DNA of 64,000 nucleotides from contig CM063507.1 in the NCBI GenBank assembly GCA_032207245.1, positions 91,328,437 to 91,392,436 on the forward strand, read 5' to 3'. Origin of the DNA: Pardosa pseudoannulata (Eukaryota; Arthropoda; Arachnida; Araneae; Lycosidae). This document shows positions 10,936-24,383 of this stretch, piece after piece. Position numbers and translations under genes: made by a program. The stretch's first letter is position 1. Each line of letters starts with the position of its first letter. The notes beneath the pieces were generated by a model that ran no database searches, was not told where the DNA came from, and saw only the letters and a program-made list of their open reading frames with translations.

Positions 10936-13900
10936 ATGGCTCTTCTTTCATGGAACTGTCACGGCTTCAAAACCCACGTGCCGGATCTTAGAGAGTTAGT
11001 CAATAAATTCCGCCCAGCTTGTTTAGCACTCCAGGAAACTCTTCTGGATGAGTGCAAGATTGCCAAACTTAGGCGTTTTTCGACCTACAGAAAAGATCAT
11101 GACCCTGGAGGCAGGGCTTCCGGTGGAGTAGCCCTTCTTGTGTCCCATGATTACCCGTCCACTCAGATTACCCTTCAAACCGAACTTCAAGCAGTTGCAG
11201 TCCGAATCCATACCCACGCTCTTATTACAGTTTGTAGCATCTACTTGCCTCCTAATAAACGCATTTCACAGAACTCTCACAATAACCTAATAAATGAGCT
11301 TCCCAAACCCTTCATAATTATAGGTGACTTTAATGGCCATAGCACCCTGTGGGGCAATTCTGATCTCAACCGACGAGGTAAAAAAATCGAGCAACTGATT
11401 TCAGACCATAATCTATGTATATTCAATAGCGACCAGTCCACTTATTTCCATTTCCCCTCAAAAACCTATCATGCTCTTGATCTTGCAATCTGCTCTCCTC
11501 AACTTCTCCCTTTGTTTAATTTTTCTGTCGATTCGGATTTACACAATAGTGATCATTTCCCAATAATTTTAACTCCTGCTGTCTGCTCCACTCCTAGTCC
11601 TAATATACCCCGCTATATTATGGGAAAAGCAAACTGGGAAAATTTCAGGAATTTGGCTGTCATCTCAAGAAATATGGTGCAGTCACATTCCATTGACAAG
11701 GTAGTACAAAGTGTGACTGAAATAATTATAGCTGCTGCTGATAAGTCCATTCCAAAATCATCCGGAAACTGCCGGAAACAAAGTAAACCGTTGGTGGAAT
11801 AGTGAATGCGGGGATGCTTATAAAAAACAGAGAAAGGCCTGGAGTATTTTTAAAAGGTACCCAACGTCTGAAAATCTTTCCAAATATAAAAAATTTAGAG
11901 CTGCTTTTAGGCGTACTTTACGTAATAGCCAAAGAGACTCATGGAGAAAATATATAAGTAGCATTTCTTCTAAAGTTAGTAGTAAGCAATTGTGGGATAA
12001 AGTCAAACGCGCCTCCGGACATTTTCCTAGTAATCAAATCAACATTCTCCATTATAAAAATAATACGATTTCTTCCATTCAAGATATTGCAAATACAATA
12101 GCCTCAGTCTTTAGTGATATTTGTTCAGGCAATAGTTACCAGTCCCCGTTCAATAAAATCAAATCAGCTACTGAGAGAAAATTTTTAAATTTTAAAACCA
12201 AAACTCGATTATCCTATAATAGCAATTTTACTTCACACGAATTAAATGAAGCCTTGCGTAACACCCACAATTCAGCTACCGGTCCTGACCATATTTCTTA
12301 TGCCATGATTAAAAACCTCTCTGCAGATTCTCTACATAACCTACTTCGCTTGTACAATAGAATTTGGCAAGAACAAACCTTTCCATCTTCCTGGAGAAAG
12401 GCCACCATCATACCTATTCTGAAACCCAACAAAGATCCTAAGATCCCACTAAATTACCGTCCTATCGCTCTCACTAATTGCTTGTGCAAAATCTTAGAAA
12501 AAATGGTAAATGCTCGTCTGGTTTTCTATCTCGAAAGTAATCGCCTATTGTCTCCCTTTCAAAGCGGGTTTCGCCGTGGCAGATCCACCATTGATAATAT
12601 AATTGATTTAGAGAGCAAAATACGCAACGCATTTGTTAAAAACCATCATCTTGTATCAATTTTTATTGATATTGAGAAGGCATACGACCGTACGTGGAGG
12701 TACGGCATATTGCAAAACCTATACAATTTTGACTTAAGGGGTAACCTGCCAATTTTTATCAGAAATTTTTTACATCTCCGGGAGTTTCAGGTCCGGATTG
12801 GTACAATTTATTCAGATTCTTTTATTCAAGAAGAGGGCGTGCCACAGGGTAGTGTCCTCAGTGTCACACTTTTTAATGTCGCCATTGATGGTATACTAAA
12901 GGTAATTCCAACTTCGGTAAGAGGAAATCTTTATGTTGATGACCTGCATATTTGTTGTGAAGGCGCGGATATGCGTTTTATTGTCAGGCAACTCCAAGCT
13001 GCAGTCAACAAAATAATTAACTGGTCCAACGAGAAAGGCTTCACTATTTCCAATACCAAAACATCTTGCATTCACTTTACCCGAAAACGTGGCCTCCACC
13101 TAGACCCTGAAATTTATATCGGAGGAAATCTTATAAATGTTCCGAGCCAGGTAAAATTCTTGGGCATTACTCTTGACCGCAAACTTTCATTTTTACCTCA
13201 TGTTGTGGACTTGCGGAAAAAATGTGAGAAATCCCTGAATATTCTTAAAGTTCTTTCCAGTACTTCTTGGGGTGCAGATAGACAATCTCTATTGAAAGTA
13301 TATCGTGCACTTATTCGCTCCAAACTGGATTATGGTAGTGTGGTTTACGGTTCCGCTAGGAAATCTGTATTAGAAAAACTCAACATCATTCACCACTCTG
13401 CTTTACGCCTTTGCTCAGGAGCTTTCAGAACCTCCCCTGTTAAAAGTTTATACGTTGACTGCTATGACGAACCTCTTAGTCTTAGACGGGAATGTTTATC
13501 TATTTGTTATTATTTTAAAGTTTCATCAGTCACACATCATCCTGTAAAAAATCATAATTTTAACCACTGTCTCATGCGTTTTTATTCTGCTAGGCCTTCC
13601 TGTATCCTCCCTTTTTATCAGAGGATCAAAAATACTTTAGACGAAATCGGGTTTTTTAACCGTAACATTTTAAGAACTGACAATTTTAAACCTCCTTGGA
13701 CCTTTTCCAATTTTACATTTATTAATCCTTTTAAGAATTTTGACAAAGGGTTTACCCCTGATATTATTTATTACCAAATTTTTAAAGACCATAGACAAAC
13801 GTATTCTAATTTTACACCTATTTATACTGACGGCTCTAAACAGGGTAATTTTGTGGGGTGTGCCTTTGTTATAGAGGACCATGTATATAGTTTTAAATTG

Positions 13901-14611
13901 CATGCAGCGTTCTCTATTTACTCTGCAGAAATTTTAGCCATTTTAAAAGGCCTGGAAGAACTATCCCACCGCGAGAAAGGTAATTATATTTTTTACTCGG
14001 ACTCGAAAAGTGTCTTAGAATCTCTCTGTACACCCAGGTACGACAGTCACCCTTTGGTATTTGAAGTCCTTGACCTCATTGAGGGTCTGAAATCTGTGGG
14101 CTTTTCCTTTTTGTTTGGCTGGGTTCCGTCACATGTGGGAATTAAGGGAAACGAGAGGGCTGATAAAGCGGCAAAAACTGCTAGTGACTTTTGTGACATG
14201 TCTTTGCCCCTGTGTGATGTCAAAAAATATATAAAAAATCTGTTGCATAAGAAATGGCAGGATTGTTGGGATGAAGGGACTGATAATAAGTTGCGTGCCA
14301 TTAAACCAAAAATCGAAAAGTGGGATACCTTAACATCTAGAAAACATGACGTTATCCTCACTCGCCTACGGATTGGACACACACGTTTTACCCATCGTCA
14401 TCTCTTACTCGGAGAACCAGCTCCAATGTGTGGTCACTGTAAAGCGGTCATCTCCGTAAAACATGTCCTCATCGATTGCCCTCTTTTTATAAAACATCGT
14501 ATTCATTATTTTAATTCATCATCCATTGACATGAAAGATATTTTAAATAATTCGCCTCATCCTAAGCTCTTTCTGTTTTTAAAAGACATTGGGTTTTATT
14601 CTTTCATCTGA
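10936..14611 (+). pseudogene. ORF2 of A3: EN-RT-RNase H polyprotein, one frameshift
   Basis: Starts MALLSWNCHGF, as in A4, A7 and A9. The endonuclease shows QETLLD, GDFNGHSTLWG and NSDHFPIIL. An extra T at 11791-11792 (CCGTTGGTGG where other copies have CCGTGGTGG) shifts the frame and makes a stop within 10 nt. From 11792 the original frame is open to the stop at 14611. RT motifs are [25 protein letters not shown] and YVDD at about 12932. RNase H follows with TDGSKQGNF, SAEILAILKGLEEL, YSDSKS and WVPSHVGIKGNE. The C-terminal Cys/His motif is CGHCK...HVLIDC. All catalytic motifs are present, so one base separates this from an intact ORF of about 1225 codons. A consensus error is possible. Confidence 0.9.
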
Positions 14612-14766
14612 ATTTTATGCGTCATCGCTGCTCTCTTTACTGTTTGTTTTATGTGTCTTTTCTACAATAGTTTTTACATTTTTTGACATGTTTGCTTTTA
14701 TCTTATGTTATCCTTTTATAACTGCTTTGATCCCATCTTTGTGGTTCTAAGTTTTAACTATTTGTT

Positions 14767-14799
14767 TGGCACAATATGTCCCATGAGGACCCAGTGCCA
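14767..14799 (+). promoter_or_regulatory. 3' UTR stem-loop of A3
   Basis: TGGCAC (14767-14772) pairs with GTGCCA (14794-14799). Inner GTCC (14778-14781) pairs with GGAC (14787-14790). It is followed by about 30 nt that include the AACC repeats at the element's end. Confidence 0.75.
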
Positions 14800-14832
14800 T
14801 AAAACTTCATTCAACCAACCAACCAACCAACC

Positions 14833-17800
14833 AAGACTTTTCCACTTTCGGGCGCCCAAGACTTTCTAGATTTCCGGCGCCCGAGAATTTCCAGCTTTCG
14901 TGCGCCCGAGTCTTTGCAGCTTTCGGGCGCCCCAGACTTTGCAGCTTTCGGGCGCCCCAGATTTGCCGCTTTCGGGCGCCCCAGTATTAGCCGCTTTCGG
15001 GCGCTCCAGAATTTGCCGCTTTCGGGCGCCCGAGACTTTTCTAGATTTCCGGCGCCCCAGACTTTTCCAGATTTCGGGCGCCCGAGTCTTTCCCGCTTTC
15101 GGGCGCCCGAGACTTTTCAGCTTTCGGGGGCCCGAGTCTTTCCTGTTTTTCGGGCGCCCTAGACTCTGCCGATTTCGGGCGCCCCAGAAATTGCCGCTTT
15201 CGGGCGCCAATGACTTTGCCACTTTCGGGCGCCCCAGACTTTTTAGCTTTCGGGCGCCCCAGACATCGCAGCTTTCGGGCAACCCAGACATCGCAGCTTT
15301 CGGGCGCCAAAGACTTTTTCAGATTTCGGGCGTCCGAGACTTTGCAGCTTTCGGGCGCCCGAGTATTTCCAGCTTTCGGGCGCCCCAGACTTTCCAGATT
15401 TCAGGCGCCCCAGTCTTTTCCAGCTTTCGGGCGCCCGAGACTTTTCCAGCTTTGGGGCGCCCGAGTCTTTTCCAGCTTTCGAGCGCCCGAGTCTTTTCCA
15501 GCTTTCGGGCGCCCGAGTCTTTTCCAGCTTTCGGGCGCCCCAGACATTAACGCTTTCGGGCGCCCCAGACTTTGCAGCTTTCGGGCGCCCGAGTATTTCC
15601 AGCTTTCGGGCGCCCCAGACTTTGCCGCTATTGGGCGCCCCAGGTTTTCCCGCTTTCGAGCGCCCGAGACTTTTCAGCTTTCGGGCGCCCGAGTCTTTCC
15701 AGCTTTCGGGCGCCCTAGACTCTGCCGATTTCTGGCGCCCCAGAAATTGCCGCTTTCGGGCGCCAATGACTTTGCAGCTTTCGGGCGCCCCAGACTTTGC
15801 AACATTCGGGCGCCCGAGATTTTTCCAGCTCTCGGGCGCTCGAGTCTTTCCAGCTTTCGGGTGCCCTAGACTCTGCCGATTTCTGGCGCCCCAGACTTTG
15901 CCGCTTTCGGGCGCCCCAGACTTTCCCGCTTTCGGGCGCCCCAGACTTTCTATATTTCCGGAGTCCGAGACTATTCCAGCTTTCGTGCGCCCGAGAATTT
16001 CTAGCTTTCGGGCGCCCCACACTTTGCCGCTTTCGGGCGCCCCACACTTTGCAACATTGGGGCGCCCGAGATTTTTCCAGCTCTCGGGCGCTCGAGTCTT
16101 TTCCAGCTTTCGGGCGCCCCAGACTTTGCCGCTTTCGGGCGCCCCAGACTTTGCAACATTCGGGCGCCCGAGATTTTTCCAGCTCTCGGGCGCTCGAGTC
16201 TTTCCAGCTTTCGGGCGCACGAGTATTTCTAGTTTTCTAGCGCCCGAGTCTTTCCAGCTTTCGGGCGCCCCAGACTTTACCGCTTTCGGGCGCCCCAGAC
16301 TTTACCGCTTTCGGGCGCCCCAGACTTTACCGCTTTCGGGCGCCCGAGACTTTCCCACTTTCGGGCGCCCCAGACTTTCCAGATTTCCGGCGCCCGAGAC
16401 TATTCCAGCTTTCGGGCGCCCGAGACTATTCCAGCTTTCGGGCGCCCGAGAATTTCCAGCTTTCGGGCGCCCAAGTCATTTCAAATTTCGGGCGCCGCAG
16501 ACTTTCACGCTTTCGGGCGCCCCAGACTTTGCCGCTTTCGGGCGCCCCAGAATTTGCCGCTTTCGGGCGCCCCAGACTTTGCCGCTTTCGGGCGCCCCAG
16601 ACTTGTCCAGATTTCGGGCGCCCGAGACTTTTCCAGCTTTCGGGCGCCCGAGACTTTTCCAGCTTTCGGGCGCCCGAGACTTTTCCAGCTTTCGGGCGCC
16701 CGAGACTTTTCCAGCTTTCGGGCGCCCGAGACTTTTCCAGCTTTCGGGCGCCCGAGACTTTTCCAGCTTTCGGGCGCCCGAGACTTTTCCAGCTTTCGGG
16801 CGCCCGAGACTTTCCCGCTTTCGGGCGCCCGAGACTTTCTAGATTTCCGTTGCCCGAGACTATTCCAGCTTTCGGGCGCCCGAGAATTTCCAGCTTTCGG
16901 GCGCCCCAGACTTTTCCAGATTTCGGGCGCCCCAGACTTTTCCAGATTTCGGGCGCCCCAGACTTTTCCAGATTTCGGGCGCCCGAGTCTTTTCAGCTAT
17001 TGGGCGCCCGAGCCTTTTCAGCTATTGGGCGCCCCAGACTTTGCCGCTATTGGGCGCCCCAGACTTTGCCGCTATTGGGCGCCCCAGGTTTTCCCGCTTT
17101 CGGGCGCACGAGACTTTTCAGCTTTCGGGCGCCCGAGTCTTTCCAGTTTTTCGGGCGCCCGAGTCTTTCCAGCTTTCGGGCGCCCTAGACTCTGCCGATT
17201 TCGGGCGCCCCAGAAATTGCCGCTTTCGGGCTCCAATGACTTTGCCACTTTCGGGCTCCAATGACTTTGCCACTTTCGGGCGCCCCAGACATCGCAGCTT
17301 TCGTGCAACCCAGACATCGCAGCTTTCGGGCGCCCGAGTCTTTCCAGCTTTCGGGCGCCAAAGACTTTTTCAGATTTCGGGCGTTCGAGTCTTTCCAGCT
17401 TTCGGGCTCCCCAGACTTTCCCGCTTTCGGGCGCCCCAGACTTTGCAGCTTTCGGGCGCCCGGTTCTTTGCAGCTTTCGGGCGCCCGGTTCTTTGCAGCT
17501 TTCGGGCGCCCGGGTCTTTGCAGCTTTCGGGCGCCCGAGTCTTTGCAGCTTTCGAGCGCCCGAGACTTTGCCGATTTCGGGCGCCCCAGACTGTGCAACA
17601 TTCGGGCGCTCGAGTATTTCCAGCTTTCGGGCGCCCGAGACTATTCCAGCTTTCGGGCGACCGAGACTCTTCCAGCTTTCGGGCGCCCGAGACTCTTCCA
17701 GCTTTCGGGCGCCCGAGACTCTTCCAGCATTCGGGCGCCCGAGGCTCTTCCAGCTTTGGGGCGCCCGAGACTCTTCCAGCTTTCGGGCGCCCGAGACTCT

Positions 17801-20800
17801 TCCAGCTTTCGGGCGCCCCAGACTCTTCCAGTTTTCGGGCGCCCAAGTCTTTTCCAGCTTTCGGTCGCCCCAGACATTAACGCTTTCGGGCGCCCCAGAC
17901 TTTGCAGCTTTCGGGCGCCCCAGACTTTGCCGCTTTCGGGCGCCCCAGACTTTCCCGCTTTCGGGCGCCCAAGACTATTCCAGCTTTCGGGCGCCCGAGT
18001 CTTTCCAGCTTTCGGGCGCCCCAGACTTTACCGCTCTCGGGCGCCCGAGTCTTTCCAGCTTTCGGGCGCCCGGGTCTTTGCAGCTTTTGGGCGCCCGAGT
18101 ATTTCCAGCTTTCGGGCGCTCGAGTCTTTCCAGCTTTCGGGCGCCCCAGACTTTCCCGCTTTCGGGCGCCCGAGACTTTCCCACTTTCGGGCGCCCCAGA
18201 CTTTCCAGATTTCCGGCACCCGAGACTATTCCAGCTTTCGGGCGCCCGAAAATTTCCAGCTTTCGGGCGCCCGAGAATTTCCAGCTTTCGGGCGCCCGAG
18301 TCTTTCCAGCTTTCGGGCGCCCCAGACTTTGCCGCTATTGGGCGCCCCAGGTTTTCCCGCTTTCGAGCGCCCGAGACTTTTCAGCTTTCGGGCGCCCGAG
18401 ACTTTCCAGCTTTCGGGCGCCCAAGACTCTGCCGATTTCGGGCGCCCCAGAAATTGCCGCTTTCGGGCGCCAATGACTTTGCCGCTTTCGGGCGCCCCAG
18501 ACTTTGCCGCTTTCGGGCGCCCCAGACTTTCCCGCTTTCGGGCGCCCCGGACTTTCTAGATTTCCGGCGCCCGAGACTATTCCAGCTTTCGGGCGCCCGA
18601 GAATTTCCAGCTTTGGGGCGCCCGGGTATTCTAGTTTTCGGGCGCCCGAGTATTTCCAGCTTTCGGGCGCCCGAGACTATTCCAGCTTTCGGGCGCCCGG
18701 GTATTCTAGTTTTCGGGCGCCCGAGTATTTCCAGCTTTCGGGCGCCCGAGACTATTCCAGCTTTCGGGCGCCCCTGAATTTCCAGCTTTAGGGCGCCCGA
18801 GTCTTTCCAGCTTTCGGGCGCCCCAGACTTTACCGCTTTCGGGCGCCCGAGACTTTCCCACTTTCGGGCGCCCCAGACTTTCCAGATTTCCGGCACCCGA
18901 GACTATTCCAGCTTTCGGGCGCCCGAGAATTTCCAGCTTTCGGGCGCCTGGGTCTTTGCAGCTTTCGAGTGCCCGAGTCTTTTCCAGCTTTCGGGCGCCC
19001 GAGTCTTTCCAGCTTTCCCCAGACATTAACGCTTTCGGGCGCCCCAGACATTAACGCTTTCGGGCGCCCCAGACTTTGCCGCTTTCGGGCGCCCCAGACT
19101 TTGCAGCTTTCGGGCGCCCGGGTCTTTGCAGCTTTCGGGCGCCCGAGTCTTTGCAGCTTTCGAGCGCCCGAAACTTTCCAGCTTTCGGGCGCCCGACACT
19201 TTCCAGCTTTCGGGCGCCCGAGAATTTCTAGCTTTCGGGCGCCCCAGACTTTGCCGCTTTCGGGCGCCCCAGACTTTGCAACATTCGGGCGCCCGAGATT
19301 TTTCCAGCTCTCGGGCGCTCGAGTTATTCCAGCTTTCGGGCGCCCGAGACTATTCCAGCTTTCGGGCGCCCGAGACTATTCCAGCTTTCGGGCGCCCGAG
19401 ACTATTCCAGCTTTCGGGCGCCCGAGACTATTCCAGCTTTCGGGCGCCCGAGACTATTCCAGCTTTCGGGCGCCCGAGACTATTCCAGCTTTCGGGCGCC
19501 CGAGACTATTCCAGCTTTCGGGCGCCCGAGACTATTCCAGCTTTATGGCGCCCGAGACTATTCCAGCTTTCGGGCGCCCGAGACTATTCCAGCTTTCGGG
19601 CGCCCCAGACTATTCCAGCTTTCGGGCGCCCGAGACAATTCCAGCTTTCGGGCGCCCCAGACTTTCCCACTTTCGGGCGCCCCAGACTTTCCCACTTTCG
19701 GGCGCCCAAGACTTTCTAGATTTCCGGCGCCCGAGACTATTCCAGCTTTCTTGCGCCCGAGAATTTCCAGCTTTCGTGCGCCCGAGTCTTTGCAGCTTTC
19801 GGGCGCCCCAGACTTTGCAGCTTTCGGGCGCCCCATATTTGCCGCTTTCGGGCGCCCCAGTATTAGCCGCTTTCGAGCGCTCCAGAATTTGCCGCTTTCG
19901 GGCGCCCGAGACTTTTCTAGATTTCCGGCGCCCCAGACTTTTCCAGATTTCGGGCGCCCCAGACTTTTCCAGATTTCGGGCGCCCGAGACTTTTCAGCTT
20001 TCGGGGGCCCGAGTCTTTCCAGTTTTTCGGGCGCCCTAGACTCTGCCGATTTCGGGCGCCCCAGAAATTGCCGCTTTCGGGCGCCAATGACTTTGCCACT
20101 TTCGGGCGCCCCAGACTTTTTAGCTTTCGGGCGCCCCAGACATCGCAGCTTTCGGGCAACCCAGTCTTTCCAGCTTTCGGGCGCCAAAGACTTTTTCAGA
20201 TTTCGGGCGTCCGAGACTTTGCAGCTTTCGGGCGCCCGAGTATTTCCAGCTTTCGGGCGCCCCAGACTTTGCCGCTATTGGGCGCCCCAGTCTTTCCAGC
20301 TTTCGGGCGCCCGAGACTTTTTCAGCTTTCGGGCGCTCGAGTCTTTCCAGCTTTCGGGCGCCCTAGACTCTGCCGATTTCCGGCGCCCCAGACTTTTCCA
20401 GATTTCGGGCGCCCCAGACTTTTCCAGATTTCGGGCGCCCGAGTCTTTCCCGCTTTCGGGCGCCCGAGACTTTTCAGCTTTCGGGCGCCCGAGACTTTCC
20501 AGTTTTCGGGCGCCCCAGACATTAACGCTTTCGGGCGCCCCAGAGTTTGCAGCTTTCGGGCGCCCGGGTCTTTGCAGCTTTCGGGTGCCTGAGTATTTCC
20601 AGCTTTCGGGCGCCCCAGGTTTTCCCGCTTTCGGGCGCCCGAGACTTTTCAGCTTTCGGGCGCCCGAGTCTTTCCAGTTTTTCGGGCGCCCGAGTCTTTC
20701 CAGCTTTCGGGCGCCCTAGACTCTGCCGATTTCGGGCGCCCCAGAAATTGCCGCTTTCGGGCGCCAATGACTTTGCCACTTTCGGGCGCCCCAGACATTT

Positions 20801-23800
20801 TAGATTTCGGGCGCCCCAGACACCCAGACATCGCAGCTTTCGGGCGCCCGAGTCTTTCCAGCTTTCGGGCGCCAAAGACTTTTTCAGATTTCGGGCGTCC
20901 GAGTCTTTCCAGCTTTCGGGCGCCCCAGACTTTACCGCTCTCGGGCGCCCGAGGCTTTGCAGCGTTCGAGTGCCCGACACTTTGCAGCTTTCGGGCGCCC
21001 GAGTATTTGCAGCTTTCGAGCGCCCGACACTTTCCAGCTTTTGGGCGCCCGACACTTTCCAGCTTTCGGGCGCCCGAGTATTTCCAGCTTTCGGGCGCCC
21101 GAGATTTTTCCAGCTCTCGGGCGCTCGAGTATTTCCAGCTTTCGGGCGCCCGAGACTATTCCAGCTTTCGGGCGCCCGAGACTATTCCAGCTTTCGGGCG
21201 CCCGAGACTATTCCAGCTTTCGGGCGCCCGAGAATTTCCAGCTTTCGGGCGCCCGAGTCTTTCCAGCTGTCGGGCGCTCGAGTCTTTTCCAGCTTTCGGG
21301 CGCCAAAGAATTTCTAGCTTTCGGGCGCCCCAGACTTTGACGCTTTCGGGCGCCCCAGACTTTGCAACATTCGGGCGCTCGAGTCTTTCCAGCTTTCGGG
21401 CGCCCGAGTATTTCTAGTTTTCGGGCGCCCGAGTCTTTCCAGCTTTCGGGCGCCCCAGACTTTCCCGCTTTCGGGCGCCCAAGACTTTCTAGATTTCCGG
21501 CGCCCGAGACTATTCCAGTTTTCGGGCGCCCGAGACTATTCCAGCTTTCGGGCGCCCGAGAATTTCCAGCTTTCGGGCGCCCGAGTCTTTCCAAATTTTG
21601 GGCGCCCCAGACTTTCACGCTTTCGGGCGCCCCAGACTTTGCCGCTTTCGGGCGCCCCAGACTTTGCAGCTTTCGGGCGCCCGAGTCTTTCCAGCTTTCG
21701 GGCGCCCTAGACTCTGCCGATTTCTGGCGCCCCAGAAATTGCCGCTTTCAGGCGCCAATGACTTTGCAGCTTTCGGGCGCCCCACACTTTGCAACATTCG
21801 GGCGCCCGAGATTTTTGCAGCTCTCGGGCGCTCGAGTCTTTCCAGCTTTCGGGCGCCCTAGACTCTGCCGATTTCTGGCGCCCCAGAAATTGCCGCTTTC
21901 GGGCGCCAATGACTTTGCAGCTTTCGGGCGCCCCACACTTTGCAACATTCGGGCGCTCGAGTCTTTTCCAGCATTCGGGCGCCCGAGTATTTCCAGCTTT
22001 CGGGCGCCCGAGAATTTGTAGCTTTCGGGCGCCCCAGACTTTGCAACATTCGGGCGCCCGAGATTTTTCCAGCTCTCGGGCGCTCGAGTCTTTCCAGCTT
22101 TCGGGCGCCCCACACTTTGCAACATTCGGGCGCCCGAGATTTTTCCAGCTCTCGGGCGCTCGAGTCTTTTCCAGCTTTCGGGCGCCCGAGTATTTCCAGC
22201 TTTCGGGCGCCAAAGAATTTCTAGCTTTCGGGCGCCCCAGACTTTGACGCTTTCGGGCGCCCCAGACTTTGCAACATTCGGGCGCTCGAGTCTTTCCAGC
22301 TTTCGGGCGCCCGAGTATTTCTAGTTTTCGGGCGCCCGAGTGTTTCCAGCTTTCGGGCGCCCAAGAATATTCCAGCTTTCGGGAGCCCGAGAATTTCCAG
22401 CTTTAGGGCGCCCGAGTCTTTCCAGCTTTCGGGCGCCCCAGACTTTCCCGCTTTCGGGCGCCCAAGATTTTCTAGATTTCCGGCGCCCGAGACTATTCCA
22501 GCTTTAGGGCGCCCGAGAATTTCCAGCTTTCGGGCGCCCGAGTCTTTCCAAATTTTGGGCGCCCCAGACTTTCACGCTTTCGGGCGCCCCAGACTTTGCC
22601 GCTTTCGCGCGCCCCAGACTTTGAAGCGTTTCGGGCGCCCGAGTCTTTCCAGCTTTCGGGCGCCCCAGACTTTCCCGCTTTCGGGCGCCCGAGACTTTCC
22701 CACTTTCGGGCGCCCCAGACTTTTCCAGATTTCGGGCGCCCGAGTCTTTTCAGCTATTGGGCGCCCCAGACTTTGCCGCTATTGGGCGCCCCAGGTTTTC
22801 CCGCTTTCGGGCGCCCGAGACTTTTCAGCTTTCGGGCGCCCGAGTCTTTCCAGTTTTTCGGGCGCCCGAGTCTTTCCAGCTTTCGGGCGCCCTAGACTCT
22901 GCCGATTTCGGGCGCCCCAGAAATTGCCGCTTTCGGGCGCCAATGACTTTGCCACTTTCGGGCGCCCCAGACTTTTTAGCTTTCGGGCGCCCCAGACATC
23001 GCAGCTTTCGTGCAACCCAGACATCGCAGCTTTCGGGCGCCCGAGTCTTTCCAGCTTTCGGGCGCCAAAGACTTTTTCAGATTTCGGGCGTCCGAGTCTT
23101 TCCAGCTTTCGGGCTCCCCAGACTTTGCCGCTTTCGGGCGCCAGAGACTTTGCAGCTTTCGGGCGCCCGGGTCTTTGCAGCTTTCGGGCGCCCGAGTCTT
23201 TGCAGCTTTCGGGCGCCCGAGTCTTTGCAGCTTTCGAGCGCCCGACACTTTCCAGCTTTTGGGCGCCCGACACTTTCCAGCTTTCGGGCGCCCGAGTATT
23301 TCCAGCTTTCGGGCGCCCGAGATTTTTCCAGCTTTCGGGCGCCCGAGAATTTCCAGCTTTCGGGCGCCCGAGACTATTCCAGCTTTCGGGCGCCCGAGAC
23401 TATTCCAGCTTTCGGGCCAACGAGAATTTCCAGCTTTCGGGCGTCCGAGTCTTTCCAGCTTTCGGGCGCCCGAGACTCTGCCAATTTCGGGCGTCCCAGA
23501 ATTTACCGCTCTCGTGCGCCCGAGTCTTTTCCTCCTTTCGGGCGCCCGGGTCTTTGCAGCTTTCGGGCGCCCGAGACATTCCAGCTTTCGGGCGCCCCAG
23601 ACATTAACGTTTTCGGGCGCCCCAGACTTTGCAACATTCGGGCGCCCGTCATTTTTCCAGCTCTCGGGCGCTCGAGTCTTTCCAGCTTTCGGGCGCCCGA
23701 GTCTTTCCAGCTTTCGGGCGCCCGAGTCTTTCCAGCTTTCGGGCGCCTCAGACATTAACGCTTTCGGGCGCCCCAGAAATTGCAGCCTTCGGGCGCCCCA

Positions 23801-24383
23801 GACTTTGCAGCTTTCGGGCGCCCGGATCTTTGCAGCTTTCGGGCGCCCGAGTATTTCCAGCTCTCTGGCGCTCGAGTCTTTCCAGCTTTCGGGCGCCCGA
23901 GTATTTCTAGTTTTCGGGCGCCCAAGACTATTCCAGCTTTCGGGCGCCCGAGAATTTCCAGCTTTAGGGCGCCCGAGTCTTTCCAGCTTTCGGGCGCCCC
24001 AGACTTTGCCGCTTTCGGGCGCCCCAGACTTTCTATATTTCCGGAGTCCGAGACTATTCCAGCTTTCGGGCGCCCGAGACTATTCCAGCTTTCGGGCGCC
24101 CGAGAATTTCCAGCTTTCGGGCGCCCGAGTCTTTCCAGCTTTCGGGCGCCCCAGACTTTGCCGCTTTCGGGCGCCCCAGAATTTGCCGCTTTCGGGCGCC
24201 CCAGACTTTGCCGCTTTCGGGCGCCCCAGACTTTTCCAGATTTCGGGCGCCCCAGACTTTTCCAGATTTCGGGCGCCCCAGACTTTTCCAGATTTCGGGC
24301 GCCCCAGACTTTTCCAGATTTCGGGCGCCCGAGTCTTTTCAGCTATTGGGCGCCCCAGACTTTGCCGCTATTGGGCGCCCCAG
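14833..24383. repeat. Satellite array 2, 25/26-bp monomers, about 9.5 kb
   Basis: Same monomer as array 1 and the longest array in the window, bounded by A3 on the left and A4 on the right. It shares array 1's diagnostic variants CTATTGGGCG and the odd block with GACATCGCAGC and GTGCAACCCAG (near 15256, 17288 and 23000). Longer blocks recur: the GACTCTGCCGATTTC block lies near 15166, 17187, 18424, 20038, 20716 and 22892, with variants near 15717, 21710 and 21863. Homogeneous 26-mer runs lie at about 16615-16815 and 19325-19640. All-frame open reading on both strands is a by-product of composition; I see no gene here. Confidence 0.97.

Larger units (their letters stand above)
9046..14832 (+). 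mobile_element. A3: full-length family A non-LTR retrotransposon
   Basis: Complete structure: leader beginning CCCCTCAGGGGG, ORF1 (9633-10901), 34-nt T-rich spacer, ORF2 (10936-14611), 3' UTR, stem-loop and four or more AACC repeats. It lies inside the satellite: the left flank ends GCGCCCAAG and the right flank resumes AAGACTTTT. The insertion therefore sits at one phase, with a possible AAG duplication. A single extra base in ORF2 is the only obvious lesion, so the copy is young. Confidence 0.93.

Noticed and set aside
14833..24383. Minus-strand ORFs with GRPKAGKTRAPESW-like repeats as basic nuclear proteins
   Set aside because: They are the reverse reading of the same satellite and shift frame with monomer length, with no independent evidence.
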